Assembly: GCF_002104995.1 (NCBI RefSeq)
Contig: NW_024468296.1
Span: 1-59,575 of the forward strand
Source: Linderina pennispora
Lineage: Eukaryota; Kickxellomycota; Kickxellomycetes; Kickxellales; Kickxellaceae
Direction of reading: 5' to 3'
DNA length: 59,575 bases
A model generated the notes under the pieces. The model was not told the origin of the DNA. It saw nothing but the letters and a program-made list of their open reading frames with translations, and did not search any database. This document shows, piece by piece, positions 1 to 11,167 of the stretch; position 1 is the stretch's first letter; each line of letters begins with the position of its first letter. Made by a program: the position numbers and the translations under genes.

Positions 1-189
1 GATTTCGAGCAAAACAGAAAGGTAAAGCAAAAGCACAATGAAGAAAGGAGGCGGAAGCAGTCACAAATGCCGAGCAAGGCTGTCTATTAGCTCGGGAGCT
101 GACTCATGGAGAATTGATGGTCGATGAATAATTATTCCTTTGCCTTATGTCAGAAACAAAATGCGGTATTTTATTCTCTTCTCTTTGCC

Positions 190-834
190 TTACCGCCTAA
201 CAGGGGCAGGGTCGGATAAATGTTTTCTCAATGGCGGCTCCGCAGTGGTATTCTTGCTGTTGACCCAGCTCAAATACGTGTTCCAGAACACGCTGACAAC
301 GCTAGAAAACGGCACGCGATATATGAGCGGCACAAGACCAAAGTTGATGAGCTGAGCCGCGGGCCACAGCACGTAGTTTCCCACTAGCGTTCTGGATAGC
401 GGTCGCGGAAGGTCTGCCTTAGCTCACTCATAGTTTTGCCCTCCATTGTGCCCATGACACCAAAGAAGGCAGCAATGGCGACTGGTGCAAAGATGATCTG
501 GTCAGCCGCCACGCGCTTGCCAGTGACCAGCAGCATGGCAGCCTTGTTCTGGTGCACAGACTTTGCCGCAGCTGGGGAATGGAACCGCCGGTCAGCAGCG
601 AGTACCATTTGTGAGCGACGGGGGCGAACATGCAGCCGTAGGTGAAGAAGCGCAGTGTCCGGACTGCGTCGTAGTTGGCGAGGAATGAAGCCTTTTTGGG
701 TCGGGGTCGGTGGGCAGTGTGATGTACTGGGCGATCAAGTCGCCGATGCCAGCCAGCGCTCCGTTGGTCAATGCTAGGGTGACCAGCGGGCGCTTGGCGG
801 CGTTGTTCTGCCAGAAACGGGCAAACGAAGACAT
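190..834 (-). CDS. SYM1: Mpv17/PMP22 (Sym1) family membrane protein, with frame breaks
   Basis: Peroxisomal/mitochondrial Mpv17 family, small four-helix proteins of the mitochondrial inner membrane in the Sym1/Mpv17 branch. The start at 834 gives MSSFARFWQNNAAKRP, then the family pattern GALAGIGDLIAQYI. The middle (FFTYGCMFAPVAHKWY, then QIIFAPVAIAAFFGVMGTMEGK) and the end (NYVLWPAAQLINFGLVPLIYR, WNTYLSWVNSKN) follow in order but in three frames. The joins lie near 693-697 (a T5 run where one more base restores KKASFL), near 595 and near 385 (RDRYPER to LVGNYVLW). Each join needs one base and leaves no intron signals, so I read them as sequence errors. A decayed gene is the alternative. Divergent from the TPR gene that starts at 1115. 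Confidence 0.8.
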
Positions 835-1114
835 CCGTTGGCTGGGCGGGTTCGGAGGGAGAGACGGAGGGCTGGGTAGCTGGGTGTCTTGACCGGGTGT
901 GCTGGCATGCTCGGACTGCTATCATGGGCTGCTGACCGACCGCGCATTATGAGTCGCGTGCATTGCCGAGGACTGGGGACAGTGATCCTCATCGAAATCA
1001 GGGAATTGCGCTTATCGTCAGGAGAAAAATCGACGAAATGATAAAAAGCCAGTGCGAGCGATCTACCTACGTCAGCCCAGAACCCAACTCAGCTTTCGCT
1101 ACACTTATTTACCA

Positions 1115-2403
1115 ATGTTCCGTTTCGCAGCCAGAGCATCAGCAGCAGTAGCATCGCGAGCAGCCCAACAGCAGGCACTCGGCAATGCCGGCCGGCGGAT
1201 CCGCCAGCAGCACCGACGCACGTTCATGGCGATGCCGTCATTCAGAGTGGGTGACAACTCTTGGCGCACGCCGGTCGTGGTTATCTCGGCAGCCTGGGTC
1301 TGTCAACGATTGGGTTTTTTGCATTCTCCACGTTCTTCGGGCCGGCAGCAAGTACCGGGCGACGTTCGTAAGCTGCTGCGCGAAGCGGCATGGCGTATCT
1401 GCGCACAGCCGACAAGCAGGATCTGCCCAAGGCCGTCGACGCGTACGAAAGGGCGCTGGGGCGGCTGGACGAGCTGGGTCAGTCTGATCCTGAGCACTCG
1501 CGCGATGCACGCACATAACCGGTCTGGTAGCGCGTATCGCTGCCGTGTACCACGAAATGGCGATTTGGAAAACACGATCCGGCTCTACAAGGACTTGCTG
1601 AGTCGGATTCTGGGCGACGATGGGATGGCGGATCCGCGCACGCGGGTACGGGTTCTGCTCGACGAGAAGCAGCCCAAGGATAAGCGCGAAAACACGCTGC
1701 GTGCGCTTGGATGTGCCAACAAGCTGGCGGAGACGTACGAGGAGCGGGCGATGCGGTCGAAGCGCCGCAGCGCTCTGCTGGCCGACCCTGACCTGGCCTC
1801 GCACGACGTGCAGGAGGCCAGCCGGTGGTACCAGTGGTGCCTGCAGGTGGTGATGCTGGCCTACCAGAACCACTACAACCATCTGCAGCTGGAGAAGAAG
1901 CTGCCGCTGACCAACACGCCATCGTTTGACCCCGATACGCTGCCAAAGTTCCTGTCGGTTGAGATCGTCACCAGCCTATTCTACAATGCCGCCGCGTTCT
2001 TTTCGACACACCGCACAGTACGGGTTTGCCGTGCTCTGCTGCAGCGCGCGCTGGATCTGCTGCGTCGCGGGGGCTGATGGCACCGAGACGGGCGTGTGCC
2101 GGTCGAGCGGTGCTGATGAGCCCATCTGGCCAATGCCGGCTGTGGATGACCAGCAACCTGCCAGCAGCCCGAGAAATGGGCTATCGACGGCCTGGCGCTG
2201 GCGAAGAGGTTCCCGCAGAACGCCGACTGCCTCAACAGCTTTTGTTGCGGCTGACCTACAACCTGGGCGCCGTCTATGAGGCTGCAACAAGCACGATGAG
2301 CCCGCGTTGCAGTACCGGCAGGCAATCGAGGTGGCCAAGGTTACCGATGACAGCAAGGCCCAGGAGCTGGCGACTGAAGCACTGAATCGCGTGACCAAGT
2401 AGT
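1115..2403 (+). CDS. Mitochondrial TPR protein, Mgr3-like, with several frame breaks
   Basis: The start at 1115 opens an Arg/Ala-rich presequence (MFRFAARASAAVASRAAQQQ) typical of mitochondrial import. A hydrophobic stretch follows in another frame at about 1279-1350 (GYLGSLGLSTIGFFAFSTFF), consistent with one inner-membrane span. TPR-like helices come next: LPKAVDAYERALGRLDELG, then ITGLVARIAAVYHEMAIW, LENTIRLYKDLLSRIL, and a last LTYNLGAVYEACNKHDEPALQYRQAIEVAK. The stop is at about 2401-2403. At least five one-base shifts are needed to join these pieces. The layout of presequence, one membrane span and TPR array resembles fungal Mgr3, which with Mgr1 adapts the i-AAA protease Yme1. Mgr3 identity is inference; TPR and mitochondrial are better supported. 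Confidence 0.55.
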
Positions 2404-3120
2404 AGTATGGCTTGATATCACTGAAGGCAGTAGTGCGAGCATTGTTGAGACCCTGCACTGGAGAGGCATTCGGAAACTGCTGGCCACTGATGCCGTAGGA
2501 AAGAGCCTGGTGCAGCGATCGCCTGCTTTGCACAGCTGCAGTGCCGGTGCGACGTCTGCGGGGAGGGCGGTATCCGATGTATCAGGTGGCCATGGCCGCA
2601 GCGTACATGCACTCGTGATGAACATGCCGTTATCGCCATCACTTGTCGAGTCTGGCCGTCTCGATAGGCGCGGGCTTGCTGATTTGATTCCCCCAAAATC
2701 TCTGCTTTCTGGCCATGGTGCCGGGTGAGAGAGCGTGAGGGCCACTCTTTGTCAAAAAATAAAAAATTTTCCATCAGCGGTATAAGCATGGGGTAGTGCA
2801 AGGCGAATTCTGAATTGGCTCTTTTCCTCTTTATTCTCTCTCTTCTAACTTTTTTGTCTTCTTTTCGTACCGCTCGTCAACTGACACGCTTCCCTTGGTC
2901 CATTTCAGCCCACGGGATTTAAGGTTCACATATTATTCAACAGAAGAGAGATTGAGGATTTGCTCCCTGAAATTCCTTCTTCGGTCTGAACTTTTGCAGT
3001 TAGCCGAATTAGACACAGCAAATCTCTACCGGGCACAACGCACACCCGCTTCATAGCCAACGACAGGTTTTCCTTTTATTTCCCATTATTCAGCCAGTTC
3101 AAACCGGCGACAAAAACTAA
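2404..3120 (+). promoter_or_regulatory. Intergenic region and long 5' leader of the eIF4G gene
   Basis: No coding sequence was recognised; the ORFs here have no family features. A pyrimidine-rich tract at about 2818-2870, a common fungal promoter/leader feature, precedes the eIF4G start at 3121. The start has an A-rich context (AAAAACTAAATG). I see no clear TATA box close to the start. Confidence 0.4.
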
Positions 3121-6100
3121 ATGAGTCGTAAATACAGTCAAGCAGCGGCAAACTCAAAGACCAGCGGTTCTCAGCAGCAACCACTCACGTACGCGCAACT
3201 AGCAAGCAGCAACAAGCCAGGCAACGCCCTCAACCCAGCACCAGCAGCGACACAACCGCCCAAGGCGACCAGCAGCAGTACACCAGCGGCAGTACCGGCA
3301 AAGGCAGACAAACAGCAGCAGCAGCAGCAGCAGCGTACCCCAGCCAACGGAACCAATGGACCTCCCAGCAGCAATGGTAGCAACAATGCGAGAGATCGTG
3401 TGAACAGCTCCAGCAGCAATCGGCCGCGCACCAATGATCCGGCTGTGAGCCTTCCCTCACGCAAATCGGTATCATCGGGTGCTGCTGGCATTCAGTTTGG
3501 CTCGCTCAACCAGAACAACCGGTCGCCTTCGCCTGCCAATACCGCCGCCAATCGCGCGGCTGCTGGTCCGGCCACGAGCGGCGGCGGCGTACCGCCATCG
3601 GCTGTGGGCAAGGGTGCCTCGAAGCCGAGCTTTGGCACAGTCCAGAGCCACAACAATGATGACGGCAAGAAGCCTGTACATAGTCATGCGCCTGGCCCCC
3701 ATGGCCCGAACGATGCATCGGGTCGCCAGAGCCACCACGGCCGTCAGCAGAACCGTCCTGGGTCGCGGTCTTCGGGCCACGGCCGCCAGTCGCAGAACTT
3801 CACTCCTGGTCGCAAGGACAGCTACAATCGCCACAGCGGCACCAAGCCCAAGCCGCACGACTCCGACGCTGACTTCCACGGCCACCGCCGGGACGGATCG
3901 CAGTCGGGCTCGGCCCCTGCCTCGGGCAACAGCGGCGCTCCCTCCTCAGGCGGCGCCCCGGGCTCTGGCTCGCAGCAGCCGCCCCACTACCCTGGCAACC
4001 CTTACCGCAGCCAGGGCCACCAGCACATGCGGCCTCCTGCCCAGGGGCCAGGCGGCGCTTATAAGCCGCAGATGAGCGGTCCTCCCTACCAGCCGCACCA
4101 CATGAGTGCCCCGCAGGGCCAGCAGATGCCGCAGCCAATGGCCTACCCGATGAGCGGACCTGGCCAGCCACCGATGCAGGGCCCGATGATGACCTCACAG
4201 CCCAACATGCCGCCGATGCAGGGCTGGATGCCGCCTGCACCTGGCCAGCAGTACGCGTACATGCCGATGCAGGGTCCTGCTCCCGGCTACGAGCAGTACT
4301 ACCGCCCGCCCCAGACCGCCGGTGGTCCGCCAATGCCGCCCAACATGTACCCAGTTGGAAACTACAGCATGCCCAGCCGAGCCACGCCGTGTCGTCGCAG
4401 ATTGGCGCGCCTGGTCACGTCCCGGCGCCCATGGGCGTTGCACCAATGCCCAACATGACCGCTTCGCCGATGGGCGGCCAGCAGCACCACGCGCTCAGCT
4501 CGACTGCCTCGCCGTTTGTGCCGGCTAAGCGTACGCCTGTGCGTATCGTCAACCCCAACACTAAGAAGGAGGTCGATCTGTCGACGCGCGTGCGTGCTGC
4601 CTCGAGCGCTGCCAACAGCTCTGGCCCCGAGGGTACGGTGTCGCCGGCTCCAGCCGTCACCGATGCCGAGCGGCTGCGTGACTCTGCTACGCCCGCCGAC
4701 TCGTCGGCAGCTGAGGAGGACGCCAAGCCCAAGTTCAAGATTCCCAGCGCCCGTGCCGTGAAGATCTCCAAGCCCAGCGCGGATAAGGAGGAGGAGGCCC
4801 AGCGCAAGGCAGAGGAGGAAGCCAAGCGTAAGGCCGAGGAGGAGGCCGAGGCTAAGCGTAAGGCTGAGGAGGAAGCAGAGGCTAAACGCAAGGCTGAGGA
4901 GGAGGCCGAAGCCAAGCGCAAGGCTGAGGAGGAGGCCGAGGCTAAGCGCAAGGCTGAGGAGGAAGCGGAGGCTAAGCGCAAGGCTGAGGAGGAAGCGGAG
5001 GCTAAGCGCAAGGCTGAGGAGGAGGGTGAGGCCGCTCGGAAGAAGGCCGAAGAGGAGGCCGCCGCTGCTGCCGCCGCCAAGGCTAAGGCCGAGGAGGAGG
5101 CTGCTGCTGCCGCTGCTGCCAAGGCCAAGGCTGAGGCTGAGGCTAAGGCCAAGGCTGAGGCCGAGGAGGCTGCCCGTTTTGCTGCGGAGCAGGAGAAGGC
5201 TGCCCAGGAAGCTGCCGCTGCCGCTGCCGCCAGGCAGGCTGCTCCGTCGACCGTCAGCGTCGGCGTTGAGACTGAGGATGCGGTTGTTCCTGACGAGGAT
5301 AACAAAGAGGAGGGCGAGATTGAGGACGATGAGACCGATGCCAGCAACCCCACCCCGCTCAAGAACCGCACTCGCCAGGTCACCTTTAGCGAACCGCCAG
5401 CATCGACCCACCGCACGCTGTCCAAGTCCGAGGTTGTCGAGCTGTACCAGGACCAGGACAACGCCCCCGTCCTTGTCGGTGAGATCCTGCGCTACCCGAG
5501 CGTGTTCCTGGAGCGGTTCGTTGACATCTGCCGCCCGCCCCCCTCATTCCACTTTGAGATCTCCAACACCGACGACCGCCGCTCGGAGGACCGCCGTTCG
5601 GGCATGCGCCGCTCGGCCTCTGGCTCGGGGCGCCATCGTGACAACAACCAGGCCGGCGGCTTCGGCGGGTTTGGGCAGTTCCGCTCGAACAACCCCACAC
5701 CCAAGACGTCGGATGAGCGGTTCCGTGAGAGCACCATGATCAAAAACCACAGCCCTGGAATGAGCGGTGATCGCGATCATGGCCGCAACAGTGGGCCGAT
5801 GATGGGCGGCCGCCCGCCATCTGGCCAGTACCGCGGACCCGGAGGAGGCCGCGAAAGCCGTGGCGGACGCCAGGGTGGTCGCGGTCGCGGCCGCGGTCGT
5901 GGACGTGGTGGTTCACAGCACGGTGACCGCGGCGACCGGCACCACGGCCCGCCCCAGCCCGAGCTGCCTACCAACTTTGAGCCGCTGAAGAAGAGCGAGA
6001 ACCGGTACATTGCCAAGTCTCTGCGCAGTGGTAAGGACGGCGAGGAGGACGAGAATGACATTGAGGTCATTGACCGCAAGATCCGCGCGCTTCTCAACAA

Positions 6101-7988
6101 GCTGACGCTCGACAACTTTGACGACGTGTCTGACGATCTGCTCAAGTGGGGCAACAAGTCAGCCGCCGAGACCGACGGCCGCATTCTGCGGCATCTCATC
6201 ATGCTTGTGTTCCAGAAGGCCACCGATGAGCCGACCTGGGCCAGCATGTACGCACGCCTGTGCCACAAGCTGATGACGCAGACCAACCCCGACGTCGAGG
6301 ACCACAGCCTGATGACCAAGGAGGGCAAGTTCCTCAGCGGCGGCTACCTGGTGCGCAAGTATCTGCTGACCAAGTGTCAGGAGGACTTTGAGCGCGGCTG
6401 GAAGGTCGACATGCCCGAGGATCTCGAGTCCGAGGAGTACTACGAGGCGGCCAAGATCAAGCGCCGCGGTCTGGGTCTGGTCAAGTTCATTGGCGAGCTG
6501 TTCCTGCTCGATATGCTCACTGAGCGCATCATGCACGAGTGCGTCAAGCGCCTGCTGTCCAATGTCGAGACGCCCGAGGAGGAGGAGACCGAGTCGCTGG
6601 CCAAGCTCATCACCACCGTTGGTAAAAAGCTGGACCGCGACCAGGCCAAGAGCTACATGGACGCGTACTTCCAGCGTATCGACACCATGGCCAAGAACAA
6701 GAAGCTCAACTCGCGTATCCGTTTTATGCTGCGCGACGTCATCGACCTGCGCGCCGCCAAGTGGGTCAACCGGACCAAGGCCGACGGCCCCAAGACTATC
6801 GCCGAGATCCATGAGGACGCCGAGCGCCAGAAGGCCGAGCAGGCTGCCATGCGCCGTGCCCCGTCGCATTCTGGCCGCGGCACCGGCTCCCACGCCGGCC
6901 GCAGCGAGTCGCACCGCGGACGCCGTGGCGGCTGGAACACCGTCGGCGGGCCTAGCAACAGCGGCCGCGAGCAGAGCCAGCGCACCGGCGACCTCACTGG
7001 CTTTGGCAACCTGTCGCGCTCCAAGCAGGAGGGAGCCCGCAACGGCCCACTCGGTGCCAACCCATTCAGCCAGCTGGCCGGCGGCTCTCGCGGCTGGCGT
7101 ACCAACTCGAACGATGGCCGTCGCAACCGCGGCGACGATCGTCCTCGCTCGCTGGTTCTGGGTCCGGGCGGCCGCACGCCTTCGCATTCGTCGCGTGGAG
7201 CCGACTCGAGCGCTGCTGGGACTCCCGAGCCCGTTGGTTCGCGCAACATGTTTGGCGTGCTGGGCAACGACGATGAGGAGGAGCACATGTCGCCGCGCGC
7301 CGATGCCACCAAGGGCCAGCCGAATGTCGAGCCGCTGTCACCGACCGTCATGTCGGAGACCGCGCCGGCTGAGGACGCGTCCAAGCCCAAGACGATGGAC
7401 TCGAAGACCGTGCAGACCAAGGTCAAGGGCATGCTCGAGGAGTACATGAACATCAAGGACAACACCGAGCTGGTCGAGTGCTTCAAGGAGCTGGGCGAGG
7501 TCAACTACTCGTCGGCTGTCTACGAGCTCATCAACTACGCCATGGACCGCAAGGCCGACGAGGTCGACATGGTCGCTCGTGGTGTCACAGTACTGTGCTC
7601 CAAGGATGTCGTCTCTGAGGACCTCTTTGCCGCCGGCTTTGTCGAGTACAGCACTGTGATCGAGGACATCGCTCTGGATGCCCCTAACGCGTACAAGTTC
7701 TTCGGCACCCTAGTTGCTGCTGCGCAGATCCCGCTGTCGCGCTTCACCGAGGTGCTCGGCGAGCTGGCCACCAAGACCACAACCCTGCGCCCGCCCGCCC
7801 TGAACATCTCCCTTGCGCTGCTGAAGCAGATCATCAAGGCTGACGGCGAGGACGCGGCCAAGGAGGCAGTTGAGAAGGCCGAATTCGACATTTCGCAGTT
7901 CTTCTGCGACAAGAAGCGGGATGACGCCAGTGTCAAGAGCACGCTCAACATGAACGACCTCCTGCCGCTGTTCCCCAAGTACGCGTAA
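3121..7988 (+). CDS. eIF4G: Translation initiation factor eIF4G
   Basis: Scaffold of the cap-binding complex eIF4F; binds eIF4E, eIF4A and poly(A)-binding protein. About 1,620 residues. The N-terminus is low-complexity: a Q7 run at about 3313-3333, then Ser/Gly/Pro/Met-rich sequence. A very charged AEAKRK-AEEE repeat is encoded at about 4800-5170. The eIF4E-binding motif RYPSVFLERF (Y-x4-L pattern) is at 5490-5519. An RGG/RG box follows at about 5850-5950. The MIF4G HEAT domain begins IEVIDRKIRALLNKLT near 6061 and runs to about 6760. A second RG-rich linker is followed by an MA3 domain from about 7400 to the end. One frame break near 4380-4390 joins NYSMPS to SHAVSSQIGAPG and needs a single base; no splice signals fit. 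No introns seen. Confidence 0.93.
4800..5035 (+). repeat. 30-bp in-frame tandem repeat in eIF4G (AEAKRKAEEE units)
   Basis: About seven near-identical 30-bp units, each encoding ten residues with alternating acidic and basic blocks. Units differ mainly at synonymous positions (gcc/gca/gcg for Ala, aag/aaa for Lys). An Ala-rich version of the motif continues to about 5235. A single long charged alpha-helix is the likely structure. The period invites copy-number change between strains and also invites assembly collapse. Confidence 0.85.
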
Positions 7989-8999
7989 TACGTCCCTTTT
8001 TGTTTTTTTGCTGATTTTTTAGCATCGCTTTCTTTATATATTTGAGCCAATTTATATTTACATTTTTATATCCGTGCATTTATATGCATGATAGCTATGA
8101 TGATAATACCAGTATATGCTACCGTCATCGATATGAGTATATGCTACTTCATGGCGCCAGGCTTTGTCACAGCTTTCAAAATGCAGTCTGGCAACCCAAC
8201 TCGCATAACTTAAGCGAGCTAAATTCTTGGCAGCGGGCCACCATTATCGCCGCTGGCATTCGGGATCCAGAGTTCTCCTACCCCACCGTGGGCAAGGCCG
8301 GAATGCACATATAAACGCTCAGTCAGACCACCAATTTTCCTTCTTTCCCTCAGACATACTTGTATGGAGTTGTTTTCCTTTTATTTTTACCTATATTTAA
8401 GACTTTATAGTCGAAAAAGTGTCCGACCATCTGCTAGAACCTTTTCTAGTTGATTAAAAGATAAAACTCTTTTAAACCTCAAAGCGAGTTTGGGTGACTT
8501 GCGCTAAACCAATGGAGATATATAGTGGAGACCTGTGACCATTAAAATACCAGCTTGTCACCCTGGTTTCACCAATGAGGTCAGATGCCGCACAAGATCA
8601 TAAGGAGTTTATAGAGCAAGAGCTGCTCTCATTGTCGGTTGGCCTGATAACTTCCATGGCGCCATCATGGTGGTCATCACCGGCTGCGCAACACTCTTAG
8701 GATATTTGTTCATGAGCATCTATTGAATAAGGCCATATAGCTCTTCTAGCGGCCATGCAATATTTGTAGATTTATTTTATAAATTAATTTGTCTTATGAA
8801 CATGCGTAAGCGGTAGTATTTGGGCCACAATGGATCCAGTCTGTATAGATTGATTCAAGCGACTGTATCAGTGCTAAGGGCCCCAAGAACCATGCAGGCC
8901 AGATCATTTTTAATAAAAAGTTCTTAATGCTATGCATCTGCAATACAGCAAAACTGAACAGCATCATTCCTCTTCCTACTTGCCTATTGAATTTCTCAA
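7989..8999. other. AT-rich intergenic region, no gene seen
   Basis: Holds the eIF4G 3' end (T-rich stretch just after the stop) and then AT-rich DNA with no recognisable coding signal. A perfect inverted repeat CTAGAA-CCTT-TTCTAG lies near 8434-8449. The region leads into Fanzor copy 1; the left end of that element could lie anywhere here, since I found no terminal repeat matching its right end. Confidence 0.4.
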
Positions 9000-10473
9000 A
9001 TGAATATTACCCGCAGCACTACTGTCATAAAGACATCACTTGGTGGTATTGGCTTCCGTGATTCTATGTTGCCCCGCCTAGAGCAATTTGTACACAGCGT
9101 CAATATCATCAAAGAGCATACATACATGCTTGCACGATGGATACTACTCCATCAGCTAGCTGACGGGGATGCTTTTGACCCAGCAACATTTGTGAAAAAG
9201 GGGTTTTTTTCGTTTTATTTATTTATTCATTTATCACAACCTGAAGGCGAAGACTGTCATATCTGCCAAGGGTTTCGTTAACCGGAAGGACAAGTCAGAA
9301 CTGTCGAGCGCAGATTTCGGTGATGTAGTTTGATACCATATTTATGATTATCTATTACATAATGGCGATATCGAGCTACATGGCGTGCGCGAAATGAATC
9401 AGGTAGCGACATACGTGGATACAGAGCTGTTAACAGCATACAAGAACAACATTGTGTTGCACTATGGCACTTGCCTACAGCGGATTCTGGCCAAATTGAT
9501 TGATATTCGCAGCCGCAAAAACACACTGCACAGTACAATGGGCAATGTGTCTAAGGCTGAGTTCAAAAATGCATGTCAAGTGTATATTTATACACCTGCA
9601 CAGAAGCTCCGCTAGGCAGTTGCCTCTAGGCGCCCTGATCTCAGTGTGCTCACCCCACCAATGCTTGCAATCTACAACAAGCTGGCACCAGTCCTTAATG
9701 CCTATGATGCCAAGTACAGATTCGCCAAAGACAGCCGATACTATGATGCCAAGGTAAATACACTTCAGCATCTGCGTGCATACATTCGCCTATGCCAGCC
9801 TATCGAGAATGAGCAGCTTGGCAAGTCTCCCCCCAATGCTTGCCTCTGCGGACATCATGGATCCCAGGCCATGTGCGCTTAGACAAGCAAATAATCAAGC
9901 AGGTGTTTATTTCGAAAACACGCGAGCAGGCTACAGAGATCAACGCAGCAAAGAGGGCAGCAACAGAGGCAAGGAAAGCAGCAGAAAAGGGCGAAAAATT
10001 GGCCGAGAAGGCTGCGTGCGAAGCAGCGAAGATGCCATCGGATGCAACAGAGGCCACTGCAGCAACTGCAGCAGTAGCGGCCAATTCATTTGCTGGTGCA
10101 TCGGCGGCAGCAGCAGACATTCCGGCATGGTCCCAACCCGCGGCTCTACCAGAGATCGAAGAACCCAACTGTGAAGTGCCATGGCCTTCTCCGCTGTACA
10201 AGCGAGTCATGTAAGCGGACCATGGCGCAATACAGGCGGGCCTATTCGTCCCGGCTCTTGAACTGCGATCTCGCAGCAGTTCTAAACTTCAGGCTCATTT
10301 TCCAGTCACTCTGTGATTCAGGCAGTATTCCTGAGCGGTTCCGTCGTTCTACGGCCATTGCTGCCGATGCTTCTGGCACCACCCCTGAAACAAAGAACCC
10401 GCGCAAGAGGCGTGCAGCAGCAGGCGATTCTGTTGCCAACAGCAGCGAGCCAGCGCTGAAGCGCCTACGCTGA
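9000..10473 (+). pseudogene. Fanzor (eukaryotic TnpB-like nuclease) copy 1, internally deleted
   Basis: Fanzors are RNA-guided nucleases related to bacterial TnpB. The N-terminal module is recognisable from 9000 (MNITRSTTVIKTSLGGIGFR, LPRLEQFVHSVN) and continues in other frames as VDTELLTAYKNNIVLHYGTC (9400s) and as TSWIPGHVRLDKQIIKQVF (9840s), followed by an Ala/Lys/Glu-rich helix. At about 10113 the sequence jumps straight to the zinc-ribbon end (CHGLLRCTSESCKR, then LNCDLAAVLNFRLI), so the whole RuvC-I region and the first zinc-ribbon Cys pair are missing. The Arg of the NRD motif is Cys here. There are several stops and frame shifts. Shares about 500 bp with copy 2 at 40577-41083. Confidence 0.85.
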
Positions 10474-10617
10474 GCAGGCCATCAAGATGTGAGATATCCA
10501 TGATTGCCATTGCACCAACAACCATCCGACACGTTCAAATGACCGGTTCGCCGTGATGCTCTTATCGACGTGTCAACCCATGCTGACTAGCAGACGAGCT
10601 CGCATCGCAAGCAGAGC
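10474..10617 (+). ncRNA. Candidate Fanzor guide (omega/fRNA) scaffold, copy 1
   Basis: Non-coding 3' flank of Fanzor copy 1, shared with copy 2 (40577-40722, opposite strand). Positions 10508-10590 are identical in both copies over 83 nt, more conserved than the adjacent coding part. It can fold: GACACG pairs with CGTGTC about 38 nt further on, and inside lies CGG-TTCG-CCG, a UUCG-capped hairpin. In known Fanzor loci the guide RNA comes from this 3' end. Transcription cannot be seen from sequence, so the RNA call is inference. Confidence 0.45.
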
Positions 10618-11167
10618 AATTCTAGTACTAGATAACAACTCACCTCCTAGGCTGACAATCGCAACATAGACAAAGCCTATATATGCAAGCCTTCCAGCAT
10701 TTTATCTATGAATACATTTCAAGTGTGTGAGACTGATTTCCGCAATGGCTTGAAGAATTTTGATGTCAGTCATTTTCCGCACCTTGCCCATACACACACT
10801 TTTTCTTTGTTCTCTCCTGATTGTACACAATTTCTCAATTTGAAAAGAGACACCTGGCGTAGGGGGCTTTTCTGGCCTGGGAAAGGAAGGATACAATGGA
10901 GGTGATATTTCTGTGAAATTACCTGTGATGGCGAATAATCAAGCCTCGCCAACGCCCTTGAGAACTTTCACACACTTGAAGGACCACTGACCATTTGGCC
11001 AGCTTTGCAACACCATTTTACGTGTATGTAGCTTGTCAAAATTGTGTATAAACCTGCTCATTTGCCATGCAACGTTGGTTCCCTATCTCACTTTTCTTGC
11101 AAACATTGCACACCTCAACCACTCAAGAATTAACTCTTTCTGAACCCGCTTCAACTTATCCTGCAGA
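10618..11167 (+). promoter_or_regulatory. FAS promoter region with TATA-like box
   Basis: No gene seen. A 12-bp palindrome (TCTAGTACTAGA) sits just past the Fanzor right end near 10620. TATAAA occurs at about 11047-11052, some 115 bp upstream of the FAS start at 11168, a usual distance for a fungal TATA box. Confidence 0.45.

Noticed and set aside
4800..5235. CRISPR-like array
   Set aside because: Direct repeats are contiguous, in frame and without spacers; they encode a helix in eIF4G.
4362..5461. Long antisense ORFs (Leu/Ser-rich) opposite eIF4G
   Set aside because: Mirror frames of the charged repeat; composition is purely an effect of GC-rich codons, with no start context or family features.
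8434..8449. CTAGAA-CCTT-TTCTAG as left terminal repeat of Fanzor copy 1
   Set aside because: It does not match the right-end sequence near 10600-10617 in either orientation beyond a short CTAG core.
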